Positions 30,954 to 39,851 of a stretch of DNA of 64,000 bases are shown here, in pieces. This stretch comes from Rhodothermales bacterium. Its GTDB lineage: Bacteria; Bacteroidota; Rhodothermia; Rhodothermales; JANQRZ01. The number at the start of each line of letters is the position of its first letter. Positions within the stretch are counted from its first letter, which is position 1. Position numbers and translations under genes: made by a program. The stretch covers positions 310,001-374,000 of the forward strand of contig JBDUXZ010000020.1 in NCBI GenBank assembly GCA_039944855.1, written 5' to 3'. The notes under the pieces were generated by a model that ran no database searches, was not told where the DNA came from, and worked only from the letters and a program-made list of their open reading frames with translations.

Positions 30954-33599
30954 TTACCCTTCGCCTGCCCCGCGTCCCTCGGCTGCCACTACAAGCTCGG
31001 CGCGGTAACGATCGGCGTCATCCGGTCGGCCTGCGGCTTCGTAGAGCTCGATGAGGCGGCGGGCGGCTTCTCGGGTGTCGGGATGGTCGGCGCCGCGGGC
31101 TGTGCCGATTCCTTCGAAGCTGGCGAGCAGGAGCGGCTCGGCCTCGGCGAAGCGCCCTTGCTCGAGGAGGAGGAGGCCGAACCGGCCCTCGTTGTGGGCG
31201 ATGGTCTGGTGCCCCGCCGGGAGTGCGCCGCGCAGCACGGCCAGGCCTTCGCGGTACGCCGCTTCCGCTGCCTCGGGCTCGCCCCGGAGGTGGAAGAGAC
31301 GGCCGAGGTTGCACCGCGCCGCGCCGGTGTACCAGTGGTCATCGCCCAAGCCCATACGGTACGCCTCCAGCACGCGGCGGAAGAGGGTATCGGCGGTGGC
31401 GTAGTCGCCCTGCTCCTGGAGGGCGGCGGCGAAGTGGCTGCGCGTCGTCGCCGTGCTGATGTGGTCGGGGCCGAGGAGCTGCTCACGCGTGGCGAGGGCC
31501 TCGCGGAGGTACGGCGTGGCGCGGTCGGGTTGGCCCGCGCGCTGGAGCAGGCCGCCGAGCTGGCTCAGGCTGAGCGCGGTTTCGTAGTGGCCCGCCCCGA
31601 GGGCGGCGCGGCGGATGCGGAGGGCTTCGGTGAGGAGGCCCTCGGCGGCGGCGTAGTCGCCGCGCTCCTCGAAGAGCTTGCCGAGGTTGGCGAGGCCGGT
31701 GGCGACGCTCGGGTGGTCGGGGCCGAAGACCACGCGGTCCACGGCGATCGACTCGCGGTAGTAGGCCTCGGCCGCGTCGTAGTCGCCCTGTCGATAGAGG
31801 TTGACAGCGAGGTTGTTGAGGCTGTTGCTGAGGTCCTCGTGGGGCCTGTCGTAGAGGTTACGGCGGATCGTGAGGGCGAGGCGGTAGAGCGCTCCGGCGG
31901 CGGCGTAGTCGCCCTGGCGACTGAGGATGACGCCGAGGTTGTCGAGCGTCGCGGCGAGATCGGGGTGGCCGGGCGGGAGGTGGCGCTCGTGGAGGGCGAG
32001 GGCCTCGCGCGTGACGACCTCGGCGCTGTCGTAGGCGCCAGCGTAGATGTGAAGCTCGCCGAGGTTCACGAGGCTCTCGGCGAGGTCGAGTGGGTCGCCC
32101 TCGCGGCGGAGGTCGACGGCGCGGTGGAGGAGGGCGGCGGCGCGGTCGTACTGGCTGAGGAGGAGGTAGACCCGGCCCAGCACGTCGAGCATCTGCGCTT
32201 GCACGGCGGGCTGATCCTCTAGCGCCTCGGCCTGCTCCACGCCCTGTTCCAGGAGGGCGCGGACGCTGAGACTGTCGGCGGCGTAGGGGTCGCCGGCTTC
32301 GAAGAGACTGAGGAGGTAGTCGCTCACCTGCTCGGCCTTCGCCGCCTCGGCGAGCGCGGCGTCGCGGGCGTCGGCGAGGCGGAGCGTGTAGAACCCGACG
32401 AGGGCGACGATGAGGGCAACGACGAGGGCGGACGCCGTGATCACCTCCCGGTGCCGCCGCAGGAACTTGCCCGCGCGGTAGCCCAGCGAGTCGGGTTGAG
32501 CTTCGAGCGGCCTCCCGTCGCGGAAGCGGTCGAGGTCGCGGAGGAGCGCGTCGATCGTGCCGTAGCGCCGGGCCGGGTCCTCGTGCATCGCCGTCAGGCA
32601 GAGCACGTCGAGGTCGGCCCACGCGCGGCGGGGGATGGGGCCGGGCACACCGCCGTCGCACAACCGGGCCGAGGGGCGCTCGGGGGGCTGCTCCAGGATC
32701 AGCGCCTCGGCCTGGCCCGGCGTCAGGCCGTCGAGGTCGAACGGCAGGCAGCCGGCGAGGAGCTCATAGAGCACGACGCCGAGGGCGTAGACGTCGGTGT
32801 ACGTCCCGACGGGCTCGCCGCGGATCTGCTCGGGCGCGGCGTAGGCCGGCGTCATCAACCGGAGCCCGGTCTGCGTTTGCGCGGCCGGTGCGCCGAGGCC
32901 CTCGATGGGCTTCGCGATGCCGAAGTCGAGGAGCTTCACCGCGCCGTCTGCCGTGACGAAGATGTTCGACGGCTTGAGGTCGCGGTGGATGATGGCCTGC
33001 TGGTGGGCGTAGCACACGGCGTCGCACACGTCGCGGAACAGCCGGAGCCGCTCGCCGAGGGTGCTCTCGTGTGCCGCGCAGTAGTCGGTGATCGGCTGGC
33101 CGTCGACGGCCTCCATCACGAAGTACGGTGTGCCGTCGGCGAGGACGTCGGCGCTGTAGAGCCGGGCGATCGCGGGGTGCGTGAGCGCGGCGAGCGTCTG
33201 CTCCTCGCGCGCGAACCGCTCGCGCCGGGCGGGCGAGAGGGCCGCGTCGCGGAGGACTTTAACGGCGACGCGGTGGCCGAGCCGCTCGCGCTCGGCGAGG
33301 TAGACGACGCCCATCCCGCCCTGCCCGAGTACGCCGAGCACGCGGTACGGACCGACGCGCCGGAGCGCAGGGACGGAGCCGTCGAGCACGTCGTGGGCGA
33401 GGTCGGCGAGGTCCCGGCCTTCTAACAGCGGGGCTCCGTCCGCACCAGCCGCGTCCTCCGCCAGGAGAGCCTCCACTTCCGCGACGAGGTCGGCGTCGCC
33501 GCCGCTCGCGGCGTCGAGGAACGCCAGTCGCTCGGGCTCCGGCAGGGCGAGGGCGTCGTCGAAGAGGGCCTGTACGCGTTCCCATCGGGCCGTGTCCAT
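30954..33599 (-). CDS. Membrane Ser/Thr protein kinase with TPR repeats
   Basis: An 881-residue Hanks-type kinase. The N-terminal ~70 residues form a helical segment typical of sigma-linked kinases. The kinase domain spans about residues 83-370: VLGQGGMGVVYL (P-loop), VAVKVL (Lys), HRDLKPSN (catalytic loop), DFGIAKP and AAPEQIRG. A single membrane helix follows near residues 390-407. The extracytoplasmic part is an array of TPR/Kinesin-light-chain-like repeats, about ten, with repeats such as GDYAAAGALYRLALTIRR. It lies 37 bases after an ECF sigma gene, a recurring pair in Rhodothermota and Planctomycetota, suggesting that kinase signalling controls the sigma factor or shares its regulon. Confidence 0.95.
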   Translation of the reverse strand: MDTARWERVQALFDDALALPEPERLAFLDAASGGDADLVAEVEALLAEDAAGADGAPLLEGRDLADLAHDVLDGSVPALRRVGPYRVLGVLGQGGMGVVYLAERERLGHRVAVKVLRDAALSPARRERFAREEQTLAALTHPAIARLYSADVLADGTPYFVMEAVDGQPITDYCAAHESTLGERLRLFRDVCDAVCYAHQQAIIHRDLKPSNIFVTADGAVKLLDFGIAKPIEGLGAPAAQTQTGLRLMTPAYAAPEQIRGEPVGTYTDVYALGVVLYELLAGCLPFDLDGLTPGQAEALILEQPPERPSARLCDGGVPGPIPRRAWADLDVLCLTAMHEDPARRYGTIDALLRDLDRFRDGRPLEAQPDSLGYRAGKFLRRHREVITASALVVALIVALVGFYTLRLADARDAALAEAAKAEQVSDYLLSLFEAGDPYAADSLSVRALLEQGVEQAEALEDQPAVQAQMLDVLGRVYLLLSQYDRAAALLHRAVDLRREGDPLDLAESLVNLGELHIYAGAYDSAEVVTREALALHERHLPPGHPDLAATLDNLGVILSRQGDYAAAGALYRLALTIRRNLYDRPHEDLSNSLNNLAVNLYRQGDYDAAEAYYRESIAVDRVVFGPDHPSVATGLANLGKLFEERGDYAAAEGLLTEALRIRRAALGAGHYETALSLSQLGGLLQRAGQPDRATPYLREALATREQLLGPDHISTATTRSHFAAALQEQGDYATADTLFRRVLEAYRMGLGDDHWYTGAARCNLGRLFHLRGEPEAAEAAYREGLAVLRGALPAGHQTIAHNEGRFGLLLLEQGRFAEAEPLLLASFEGIGTARGADHPDTREAARRLIELYEAAGRPDDADRYRAELVVAAEGRGAGEG

Positions 33600-33636
33600 G
33601 TCGGCGAGGCGAGGTTCGGTGGGCGGGAAACGTCGG

Positions 33637-34173
33637 TTATGCAGGCGAGCGGAGTTCGCGTGCGAGCCACGCCTTCGCCAGCCGCCAGTCCCGCGCGACG
33701 GTCGATTCGGAGATGCCCATGATCTCGGCGGCCTCGGCGGCGTCGAGGCCGCCGAAGAAACGGAGTTCCACGAGCTCCGCCTGCCGCGGGCTGAAGCGGG
33801 CGAGGCGTTCGAGTGCAGCGTCGAGGGTCAGCACCTCGTCGCACTCCGTTACGGCCCCGTCGGTCCCTTCGTCGAACGTGACGAAGGCGTAGTCGCCGCC
33901 GCGTTTGAGCGCGTTGCGGCGACGCGCCGCCTCGATCAGCACCTGCCGCATGGCGCGGGCCGCGATCCGCTTGAAGTGGAGCCGCGACGAGGGGGCGAGC
34001 CGAAGCGAGGCCGCGAGCTTGAGGTAGGCCTCGTTGACGAGCGCCGTGGGGTTGAGCGTCTCACTCGCATCCCCGCTCTTCACCGTCGTGGCGAGGCGGC
34101 GCAGCTCTTCGTAGGCCGCGCTGAAGAGCCGGTCGAGGGGGACGCTGGCGTCGGGCGAGGGGCGGGCGTGCAC
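33637..34173 (-). CDS. ECF-type RNA polymerase sigma factor
   Basis: A sigma-70 family factor of the extracytoplasmic-function, TIGR02999-like group. The region 2 helices include DRLFSAAYEELRRLA and NPTALVNEAYLKL, and region 4 ends with GGLDAAEAAEIMGISESTVARDWRLAKAWLARELR, a helix-turn-helix. I place the start at GTG 34173, giving 178 residues, close to the group's normal length; the frame continues upstream without any similarity and a different start cannot be excluded. It is cotranscribed with the TPR kinase. No anti-sigma factor is present in the operon. Confidence 0.9.
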   Translation of the reverse strand: MHARPSPDASVPLDRLFSAAYEELRRLATTVKSGDASETLNPTALVNEAYLKLAASLRLAPSSRLHFKRIAARAMRQVLIEAARRRNALKRGGDYAFVTFDEGTDGAVTECDEVLTLDAALERLARFSPRQAELVELRFFGGLDAAEAAEIMGISESTVARDWRLAKAWLARELRSPA

Positions 34174-34371
34174 GTGGAGGGAGAGGGGACGCGGCGAAGA
34201 AGGATTATCCGTAACGAAGAGACAATAAAGAAAGGGCTTGGGTAAATAGCAAGGGGTTCTCCCGCCGAAAGCTCGCGACGCGCAAGAGCAGGGGGCGTTC
34301 TCGTCTGCTTCCCCAGTGGGACGCGGCCGGCGCAGCACGAGGCGGTGCGCCTGATGCGGGGCCGCGGCGGC

Positions 34372-35427
34372 TCAGCCCACGGCCGGCTCGCCGACCTTTT
34401 CGAGCACGACGGCGGGTTCGAGCGCGCGGACCCACACGGCGTCGCCCGGCGCGAAGCGCGTGCGGCTGTCGCAGTGGACGAGGCAGTCGACGGGGCCGAG
34501 CTGGACGCGGTACGTGATGTCGTGGCCCTTGTACTCGCGGGCGAGCACGACGCCTTCGAGGCTGTCGGCGGCGTCGGGCTCGGCGGTGAGGGCGAGGTGC
34601 TCGGGGCGGATCGAGACGAGGACGGGGCCGCTCGCGGCGCGGTTGAGCTGGAGCCGGCCGAGTACGGTGTCGGCCGCGTCGCCGTCGGCCTGCGTCAGGA
34701 GGAGGTTCGTGCGGCCGAGGAACTGGGCGACGAAGAGCGTGCGCGGCGTGGTGTAAATGGCTTCCGGCGTGCCGATCTGGTCGATCCGCCCGTTCTGCAT
34801 CACGGCCACGCGGTCGGCGAAGGAGAGGGCCTCTTCCTGATCGTGGGTGACGAGGAGCGCCGTCATGCCCTCGGCTTTGAGGAGGTCGCGGACGCGCTCG
34901 CGCATCTCCTGCCGGAGGAGCGCGTCGAGGTTCGAGAACGGCTCGTCGAGGAGGACGAGGCGCGGGCGCGGTGCAATCGCGCGGGCGAGGGCGACGCGCT
35001 GCTGCTGTCCGCCCGAGAGCGCGTGCGGCTTCCGCGCCTCGAACCCGCCGAGCCCGACGAGCCGGATGACATCGGCGACGCGCTGCTCGCGCTCCGCCTT
35101 CCCCATCGCCCGCAGCCCGAAGCCCACGTTGTCGCGGACCGAGAGGTGGGGGAAGAGGGCGTAATCCTGAAACACGAACCCGATCCCGCGCCGCTCTGGC
35201 GGCACCGACACGCCGTCGCCGACGAGCGTCCGCCCCCCGAGCATCACCGTCCCACCGTCGGGCCGCTCGAACCCGGCGATGCAGCGGAGCGCCGTCGTCT
35301 TCCCGCACCCGCTCGGCCCGAGGAGGGCGAACGTCTCGCCCTCGGCGACCTCGAACGAGAGGCCGTTCACGACGGGCAGCGCGCCGTCGGCGAACTGCTT
35401 CGAGAGGCAGGAGACGGTGAGGAGCAC
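34372..35427 (-). CDS. fbpC: Ferric iron ABC transporter ATP-binding protein
   Basis: The ATPase of an iron(III) import system. GTG 35427 (start VLLTVSCLSKQF) is chosen since the upstream in-frame part encodes repetitive non-coding-looking sequence (NPQSEIQNP). The 351 residues contain Walker A GPSGCGKTT, the signature LSGGQQQRVALARAI, Walker B LVLLDEPFSNLD and the switch His in LVTHDQEEA. A C-terminal TOBE domain follows (VLVSIRPEHLAL, and REYKGHDITYRVQLG). Similar to FbpC and PotA; the ferric assignment rests on the neighbouring binding protein. Confidence 0.9.
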   Translation of the reverse strand: MLLTVSCLSKQFADGALPVVNGLSFEVAEGETFALLGPSGCGKTTALRCIAGFERPDGGTVMLGGRTLVGDGVSVPPERRGIGFVFQDYALFPHLSVRDNVGFGLRAMGKAEREQRVADVIRLVGLGGFEARKPHALSGGQQQRVALARAIAPRPRLVLLDEPFSNLDALLRQEMRERVRDLLKAEGMTALLVTHDQEEALSFADRVAVMQNGRIDQIGTPEAIYTTPRTLFVAQFLGRTNLLLTQADGDAADTVLGRLQLNRAASGPVLVSIRPEHLALTAEPDAADSLEGVVLAREYKGHDITYRVQLGPVDCLVHCDSRTRFAPGDAVWVRALEPAVVLEKVGEPAVG

Positions 35428-35505
35428 TGGATTTTGGATTTCAGATTGCGGATTGGAAAACGAGAACGGCGGAGGTAGTAGCATCGCGCCCCGCCACGGG
35501 CACCC

Positions 35506-35533
35506 GTAGAGACGCAACATGTTGCGTCTGGAG
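35506..35533. repeat. GTAGAGACGC-type palindromic repeat, copy 2
   Basis: Starts GTAGAGACGCAACAT and contains the perfect 20-bp palindrome AGACGCAACATGTTGCGTCT (35510-35529). It lies between the ATPase and permease genes of the iron transporter. Confidence 0.8.
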
Positions 35534-35545
35534 GGATGGCACGCC

Positions 35546-37120
35546 CTACGTCTTACGCTCCGCCAATAGCAGACCGACGAGCACGGTCGAGGTCAGGATC
35601 AGGACGAGGGCATAGGGCGCGGCGACGCTGAAGAGCGATTCGCTGGCCGCGCTCCACATCCGCGTCGCGAGCGACTGGAAGCCGAGGGGGGAAAGCAGGA
35701 ACGTGATCGGGAGTTCCTTTAGCGCCGAGAGGAACACGAACGCGACGCTCACGACGAGCCCACGCCGCAGGAGGGGGAACGTCGCCGTGAAGAACGCCCG
35801 GAGCGGGCCGAGGCCGAGCGACCGCGCGGCCTCTTCCGTCTGCGGCGGGGCCTGGTAGAGCGCGCTCCGCAGCGGCCCGATGGCTTCGGCGAGGAAGTGG
35901 AGGGCGTAGGCGACGACGAGCAGCCCGAGCGTCTGGTACGCCCACGGCACGGCGCGGAGCGAGAAGAACACGAGCGCGAGGGCGAAGGCGAGCGGCGGCG
36001 TGGCGTAGCCGAGGTACGCGATGCGCTCGAAGGCTCGCGTCGCGCCCGACGGTTTCCGCACGCCGAGGTACGCGACCGGCAGCGCGAGGGCACCCGCAAG
36101 GATCGCTGCCGGCGCGCTCGCGCTGCACGAGTCCCACAGCGCCGCGCCGAGGTCGCCCCACGTCCCGTGGTCGGTGCTGCGCCCGAGCCAATAGAGCACC
36201 GTCACGACGGGCAGCCCGACGGAGGCGAGCCCGAGTCCGCCCGCGAAGCCGTACGCCGGAATCCGCCACCGCCCGAGCGCTGCCGGCTTCGGGCGGCGGG
36301 CGAGGCCCTGTCCGGCGCGGTGGAACCGCTGCCCGCGCAGCAGCCGCGCCTCGCCGAGCAGGAGCGCGCCCGTCAGCGCGAGCAGCATCAGCGCCAGCCA
36401 CGCCGCGTACACCCGGTCGTACGAGGCGGCGTACTGGAGGTAGATCGCGTAGCTGAACGTCTCGAACCGCATCAGCGACACGACGCCGAAGTCGCCGAGC
36501 ACATGCAGCGCGATGAGGAGGCCGCCCGAGAGGAACGCCGGGCGGAGCTGCGGCAGCACGACGGAGCGCACGACTTCGCCCCGGCCCACGCCGAGCGACC
36601 GCGCCGACTCCTCCAGCGCCGGGTCGAGCCCGAGGAGGGCCGAGCGGAGGCCGAGGAAGAGGTACGGGAAGGTGTAGAGGCTCAGCGCCAGCCACGCCCC
36701 GACGAACCCGCTCGGCCGCGGCACGACGAGGCCGGTGAGGCTCGCGAGCGTCCCGTTCGGCCCGGCCGTGGCGAGCAGGGCGTACGCCATGACGTAGCCC
36801 GGCACCGCGAGCGGGAGCACGCCGAGGAGCGTGAACGCCCGCCGCGCTCGCAGATCCGTCCGCGTCACGAGCCACGCGAGTGGGAGCGCGAGCGCCGTCG
36901 CGAGCGCGAGCACGGCCGCCGCGAGCGCCACCGTGTTCCCAAGCAGCCGGAGGTTCCGCATCCGGAAGACGAGCGACGCCAGCTCGCCCGCGTCGGCTCC
37001 GAACGCCCGCACCACGAGATACCCGAGCGGCACCACGACGCCCACGACGACGAGCGCCGCCGGCAGCCACAGGTACCACCGGGCGACGAGCGACGAACGG
37101 CGGGCGGCAAGCGTCGGCAT
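35546..37120 (-). CDS. fbpB: Ferric iron ABC transporter permease (fused two-domain)
   Basis: A 524-residue inner membrane permease from the ATG at 37120 (MPTLAARRSS). It has two homologous halves of about six helices each, as in FbpB-type proteins. Each half carries the ATPase-contacting EAA-like loop: EESARSLGVGRGEVVRSVVLP and EEAARSLGLGPLRAFF. It lies between the binding-protein and ATPase genes in the operon. A dispersed palindrome precedes it. Confidence 0.92.
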   Translation of the reverse strand: MPTLAARRSSLVARWYLWLPAALVVVGVVVPLGYLVVRAFGADAGELASLVFRMRNLRLLGNTVALAAAVLALATALALPLAWLVTRTDLRARRAFTLLGVLPLAVPGYVMAYALLATAGPNGTLASLTGLVVPRPSGFVGAWLALSLYTFPYLFLGLRSALLGLDPALEESARSLGVGRGEVVRSVVLPQLRPAFLSGGLLIALHVLGDFGVVSLMRFETFSYAIYLQYAASYDRVYAAWLALMLLALTGALLLGEARLLRGQRFHRAGQGLARRPKPAALGRWRIPAYGFAGGLGLASVGLPVVTVLYWLGRSTDHGTWGDLGAALWDSCSASAPAAILAGALALPVAYLGVRKPSGATRAFERIAYLGYATPPLAFALALVFFSLRAVPWAYQTLGLLVVAYALHFLAEAIGPLRSALYQAPPQTEEAARSLGLGPLRAFFTATFPLLRRGLVVSVAFVFLSALKELPITFLLSPLGFQSLATRMWSAASESLFSVAAPYALVLILTSTVLVGLLLAERKT

Positions 37121-37147
37121 CGTCACCCCCTCATCCTGGACCTCGCC

Positions 37148-37175
37148 GTAGAGACGCAGCATGCTGCGTCTCTAC
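37148..37175. repeat. GTAGAGACGC-type palindromic repeat, copy 3 (perfect)
   Basis: A perfect 28-bp palindrome with half-site GTAGAGACGCAGCA. It sits between the binding-protein and permease genes, as copy 2 does between permease and ATPase genes, so both lie inside one operon mRNA where they would form strong hairpins. Confidence 0.9.
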
Positions 37176-37199
37176 CTCGGCCCGATTCGCAGGCCCTGC

Positions 37200-38261
37200 T
37201 CACAGCAGGTCTTCGTCGCGCAGGAGCCGGAGCGTCCCGTCCATGTCGCGCAGCCGCTCGAAGTCGAGGTCAGGGCCGAGTTGGAGAGCTTCGTCAAAGG
37301 GCATGAAGTAGGCCGGGAGGCGGGCGCTTCGCACGACGGGGTACTCGAAGACGGTCTCGGCCGCCGCCGTTTGCGTCTCGGCGGAGAGCAGATAGTTCAG
37401 AAACAGGAGGGCGTTATCGCGGTGCGTCGCCGTCGCGAGGACGCCGGCGCCGGTCACGAGCGCGAGGTTGCCGACGTCGCCGGGCGCGAAGCGGTGAATG
37501 GCCACGGGCGCGTCGCTGCCTTCCATCTCCTCACCCTCCTCGCCGCCGTGCAGCACGCGGAGGACGTAGTAGTGGTTCGTCAGCGCCACGTCGATCTCGC
37601 CGGCGGCGAGGGCTTCGAGCATCGGCGTGTTCGAGCTGTACGCCTTCGGCTCCAGGTCCTTCATCCCTTCGAGCCACGTCCGCGTCGTGTCGGTGCCGTA
37701 CGTGATCTCCATCGCCGTGACGAAGTCCTGGAAGCTGGAGTAGGTCGGCGTCCAGCCGATCCGTCCGCGCAGCGCGTCCAATTCGGGGAGGTCCAGCACC
37801 GAAGCGGGAAGCGAGGCCGCGTCGACGCGCTGCGGGTGGTAGGCGAGCACGCGGAAGCGCGTCGTCACCGGCACCCAGAGCCCGCTCGACGGGACGAAGG
37901 CAGCGGGCATCCCGAGGAGGCTGTCGGGCAACTGAGTGAGGAGCCCCGCGGTGTTCGCCGCGCCGAGTGCGCCGGACGTGTTCGCCCAGAACAGATCGGC
38001 CGCGCTCCGGTCACCCTCTTCTTCGAGCGCCGCGAGCAGCTCGGCGTCGCGGCCGTAGCGGACCTGCACGTCGATGCCGGTCTCCTCGCGGAAGCGGTCC
38101 ACGATGGGCTCGACGAGGGCCTGGCTGCGGCCTGCGTAAACGACGAGTTCGCCCGGCGCGGCAGTTTCGCCGTCAGCGGGAGCGGGCTGCTCCTCGCTGC
38201 CGCACGCGGCGAGGGCGAGGAGGAGAAATAGGGTGAGGGAGGGGGCGAGGAAGCGGCGCAT
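37200..38261 (-). CDS. fbpA: Ferric iron ABC transporter substrate-binding lipoprotein
   Basis: A 353-residue periplasmic binding lipoprotein from the ATG at 38261, with a signal ending LALAAC (lipobox). The mature part opens ELVVYAGRSQALVEPIVDRFREETG, typical of the FbpA/FutA group, and has the twin tyrosines in TNHYYVLR expected to ligate Fe(III). Other conserved pieces are DLFWANTSGALGA and EYPVVRSA near the C terminus. It is the first gene of the iron import operon (binding protein, permease, ATPase). A DtxR-like site lies 33 bases upstream of the start. Confidence 0.92.
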   Translation of the reverse strand: MRRFLAPSLTLFLLLALAACGSEEQPAPADGETAAPGELVVYAGRSQALVEPIVDRFREETGIDVQVRYGRDAELLAALEEEGDRSAADLFWANTSGALGAANTAGLLTQLPDSLLGMPAAFVPSSGLWVPVTTRFRVLAYHPQRVDAASLPASVLDLPELDALRGRIGWTPTYSSFQDFVTAMEITYGTDTTRTWLEGMKDLEPKAYSSNTPMLEALAAGEIDVALTNHYYVLRVLHGGEEGEEMEGSDAPVAIHRFAPGDVGNLALVTGAGVLATATHRDNALLFLNYLLSAETQTAAAETVFEYPVVRSARLPAYFMPFDEALQLGPDLDFERLRDMDGTLRLLRDEDLL

Positions 38262-38293
38262 CGGGGTGTGGTCTTGTTTAGATCGGATCAAAA

Positions 38294-38312
38294 TAAGGTA
38301 GCCAACACCTCC
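38294..38312. promoter_or_regulatory. Candidate DtxR/IdeR-type iron box
   Basis: The 19-base sequence TAAGGT-N7-ACCTCC matches the outer arms of the DtxR/IdeR consensus (TWAGGT-N7-ACCTWA) at 10 of 12 arm positions; the centre does not match. It sits in the only AT-rich patch upstream of the ferric transporter operon, where an iron-dependent repressor site would be expected. This is a by-eye match to one site. Confidence 0.35.
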
Positions 38313-38391
38313 GGGCGCGAGTTCGAGAACACCGTGAAATGCCGGGGGCCGCACAGACCCCTTCGGCCGCATTCGCCTGCCAGATCCGTAG

Positions 38392-38413
38392 GGGCGGACC
38401 CACGTGTCCGCCC
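38392..38413. repeat. GGGCGGAC/GTCCGCCC inverted repeat
   Basis: The 8-bp arms GGGCGGAC (38392-38399) and GTCCGCCC (38406-38413) surround CCACGT. Just after it, CCGGCTCAAAAGAAA occurs twice in tandem (38412-38426 and 38427-38441). It lies beyond the terminator of the T9SS nuclease gene, in the 232-base gap before the iron operon. Confidence 0.6.
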
Positions 38414-38428
38414 GGCTCAAAAGAAACC

Positions 38429-38470
38429 GGCTCAAAAGAAAAGGGCCCCGGCGATGCGTCGCCGGGGCCC
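38429..38470 (-). terminator. Rho-independent terminator of the T9SS nuclease gene
   Basis: A perfect 12-bp stem, GGGCCCCGGCGA (38443-38454) with its complement (38459-38470) and a TGCG loop, is followed on the minus strand by TTTTCTTTTGAG. It begins 24 bases after the nuclease stop codon. A textbook terminator. Confidence 0.9.
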
Positions 38471-38493
38471 TGGAGAAAAGCGCGGAGATGTGG

Positions 38494-39672
38494 TTACGGG
38501 ACGTGGATGAGCCGCCGCGTCGCCGTCTGGCTCCCCGCCGTCAGCCGGACGAGGTAAAGCCCGGGCGGGAGGTCGCGCGCGGCGAACGTCACCTCGTGCG
38601 TGCCGGCCGGTCGCGTGCCCTCGGCGACCGTCGCCACCCGACGGCCGAGCGCGTCGAAGACTTCGAGGCGGATCTCGGTCGGGGCGGGGAGGGCGAACGC
38701 CAGCGTCGTCGCGTCGCGGAACGGGTTCGGGAACGGCGCGTCGAGCGCGAAGGCGCGAGGCGCCGTCTCGTCGTCGTTCGCCGTCGGGAGCGGGGCGAAG
38801 TCGAACTGCGCGTAGACCGGGAGGTGGTCCGAGGTCGTGTTGACGTAGTTGGGAATCGCGGCGAGGAGCGCGTCGTAGCGGCGGGCCGAGCCGGCGACGA
38901 AGCTCGTCGCGAGGGGGCGCGTGACGAGGAGGTGGTCGAGCGTCGAGCCCGACGTGCACGACTGGTTCGAGCAGAATGTCGCCACGTTCGCGAGGTCGAG
39001 CGGGTAGGTGGCGAAGGTGTAGTCGTCCTCGTCGTCGCGGAAGTTCTGATACGGGGACGTCTCGCCGTTAAAGATCGAGTTGCGCAGCTCGTCGTTGAGG
39101 TCGCCGAGGACGATCACCGGGGCGTCGATCGCGAGGAAGTTGTCGACGTAGTTCTTCAGTGCGGCCGAGGCGTCGACGCGGCGGTTGTAGCTCTGGGAGT
39201 CGCCGCAGCACTTGGCGTGGACGTCGATGAAGCGGACGTTCGCGACGGTCGTATCCGGCAGCGTAATGTCGGCGCGGAGCAGGAGCGGGGGCCGCGAGGC
39301 GAACTCGAACGAGAAGTCGTTGAGGATGGTCGTCGCTTGCAGGAGGTTGACCACGTCGGTGCGGTAGATGAACCCGTAGCCGAGGGAGCCCGTCCCGTTC
39401 GTCCACGTGCCGGCCCAGCCGTCGCCGAGGCGCTCCACGATCTCGTCGAAGGCGAACCGATCGTTCACCTCTTGCAGAGCCCAGAGGTCGATCTCGGCCT
39501 GTTGAAGGACGGCGAGGACGTTGTCGATCTGCGTCTGGCCACCCTCGTCGAAGCGCTCGATGTTCCACGTCGCCACGTCGAACGTGGCGGGCGTGCCGAC
39601 GGCGGGGACGTCCTGCGCGGCGGCGGAGCCGAGGGTGAGGAGGAGCGTGAGGAGGAGTAACATGGGGCGCAT
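38494..39672 (-). CDS. Secreted endonuclease/exonuclease/phosphatase with T9SS sorting domain
   Basis: A 392-residue exported enzyme. A signal peptide (MRPMLLLLTLLLTLGSAAAQ) is followed by an endonuclease/exonuclease/phosphatase domain: ATWNIERFD, LWALQEVND, DVHAKCCGD, VIVLGDLND and TSDHLPVYAQFD hold the metal and catalytic residues. From about residue 310 comes a Por-secretion C-terminal sorting domain: FPNPFRDATTLAFALP, LEVFDALGRRVATV and LPPGLYLVRLTAG. This implies export by a type IX secretion system and attachment or release at the surface. It probably degrades extracellular nucleic acid or a related phosphodiester. It has a strong terminator downstream. Confidence 0.93.
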   Translation of the reverse strand: MRPMLLLLTLLLTLGSAAAQDVPAVGTPATFDVATWNIERFDEGGQTQIDNVLAVLQQAEIDLWALQEVNDRFAFDEIVERLGDGWAGTWTNGTGSLGYGFIYRTDVVNLLQATTILNDFSFEFASRPPLLLRADITLPDTTVANVRFIDVHAKCCGDSQSYNRRVDASAALKNYVDNFLAIDAPVIVLGDLNDELRNSIFNGETSPYQNFRDDEDDYTFATYPLDLANVATFCSNQSCTSGSTLDHLLVTRPLATSFVAGSARRYDALLAAIPNYVNTTSDHLPVYAQFDFAPLPTANDDETAPRAFALDAPFPNPFRDATTLAFALPAPTEIRLEVFDALGRRVATVAEGTRPAGTHEVTFAARDLPPGLYLVRLTAGSQTATRRLIHVP

Positions 39673-39851
39673 AAGCAAGGGCGGGGTGAGAACGGCCTAG
39701 TTCCTTTCAACTTGCGTGCCGGGGCGCGGGTCCCTGCAGAACGCGTCAAAACGGAGCGAAGACGCGAAGATAGGCCGCGCCGGTGCCCTCTCCCGTGAAC
39801 AGTCGTTTAGCTTTGTACCGACGCTAGTCCCATTCGCACGACCCGATTCGC

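Noticed and set aside
35428-35520. N-terminal extension of the iron ABC ATPase (NPQSEIQNP)
   Set aside because: The extension arises from repeats of the ATTTTGGATTTCAGATTGCG type and part of a dispersed palindrome, which are common non-coding filler; family similarity begins at GTG 35427.
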